Origin: JADFMN01 sp964529975
GTDB taxonomy: Bacteria > Armatimonadota > Fimbriimonadia > Fimbriimonadales > Fimbriimonadaceae
Length of the DNA: 14,511 bases
NCBI GenBank assembly: GCA_964529975.1
Contig: CAZGXW010000062.1
Coordinates: forward strand, 1-14,511
Direction of reading: 5' to 3'
Shown: in pieces, positions 14,455 through 14,511 of the stretch
Position numbering within the stretch: position 1 is the stretch's first letter
Layout of the letters: every line of letters begins with the position of its first letter
Program-made: the position numbers and the translations under genes
The notes under the pieces: model-generated
What the model was told of the DNA's origin: nothing
Databases searched by the model: none
What the model saw: the letters and a program-made list of their open reading frames with translations, nothing else

Positions 14455-14511
14455 GTCCAATACCGCAGCACAATCTAAACACTGGCGCGGAACTTGCCGT
14501 CCCTACTGGTA

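Noticed and set aside
14475..14511. Possible last 12 codons of a minus-strand gene entering from the right edge (TSRDGKFRASV-stop)
   Set aside because: It is too short to support and shows no recognisable family ending.

Overview
This window is a stretch of bacterial chromosome of fairly high GC (roughly 55-60% in lines I counted), densely packed with housekeeping and secreted-protein genes. I see no rRNA, tRNA, transposase, integrase, phage gene or CRISPR array. The sequence is a draft scaffold: exactly 100 N sit at 8928-9027, which is the usual placeholder for a gap of unknown size. The taxon cannot be fixed from this sequence alone. The mix of families, the non-ATG starts and the short palindromic intergenic repeats would fit an under-studied Gram-negative-type phylum such as Armatimonadota (Fimbriimonas-like), but that is only an impression.

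Left part (1-3219, minus strand): a DUF4139-type protein, cut at its C-terminus by the window edge, lies 50 bp downstream of recN, the DNA double-strand-break repair ATPase. The two probably form one transcription unit.

Centre (3266-8890, plus strand): six genes are tightly packed and read away from recN. They encode a cation diffusion facilitator (CDF) transporter, a DoxX-like membrane protein, an M3 oligoendopeptidase (PepF type), pyruvate kinase, a tiny DivIC/FtsB-like membrane-anchored coiled-coil protein, and an exported beta-rich protein of unknown function whose start overlaps the stop of the DivIC-like gene. Spacings run from overlaps to about 36 bp. A good internal promoter (extended -10) and a strong Shine-Dalgarno sequence precede the DivIC-like gene, so the run is at least two transcription units.

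Right part (9028-14404): after the gap come a large M14-family zinc carboxypeptidase whose first residues are lost in the gap, a 438-bp intergenic region made of repeats, a ComM/YifB-type Mg-chelatase-like AAA+ ATPase, and, convergent with it and only 4 bp away, a secreted protein with a NADase-type glycan-binding/discoidin-like domain.

The most unusual part is 11498-11952. It holds a 143-bp direct tandem duplication that includes the last codons and stop of the M14 gene. Each copy contains two perfect hairpins. A C-rich/G-rich hairpin overlapping a canonical G-quadruplex motif follows. One of the hairpins also occurs just after the stop of the gene before the assembly gap, so a short repeat family sits about 20 nt downstream of stop codons, in the same orientation as the gene. 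I found no convincing new multi-gene system; the repeat architecture is the best lead.
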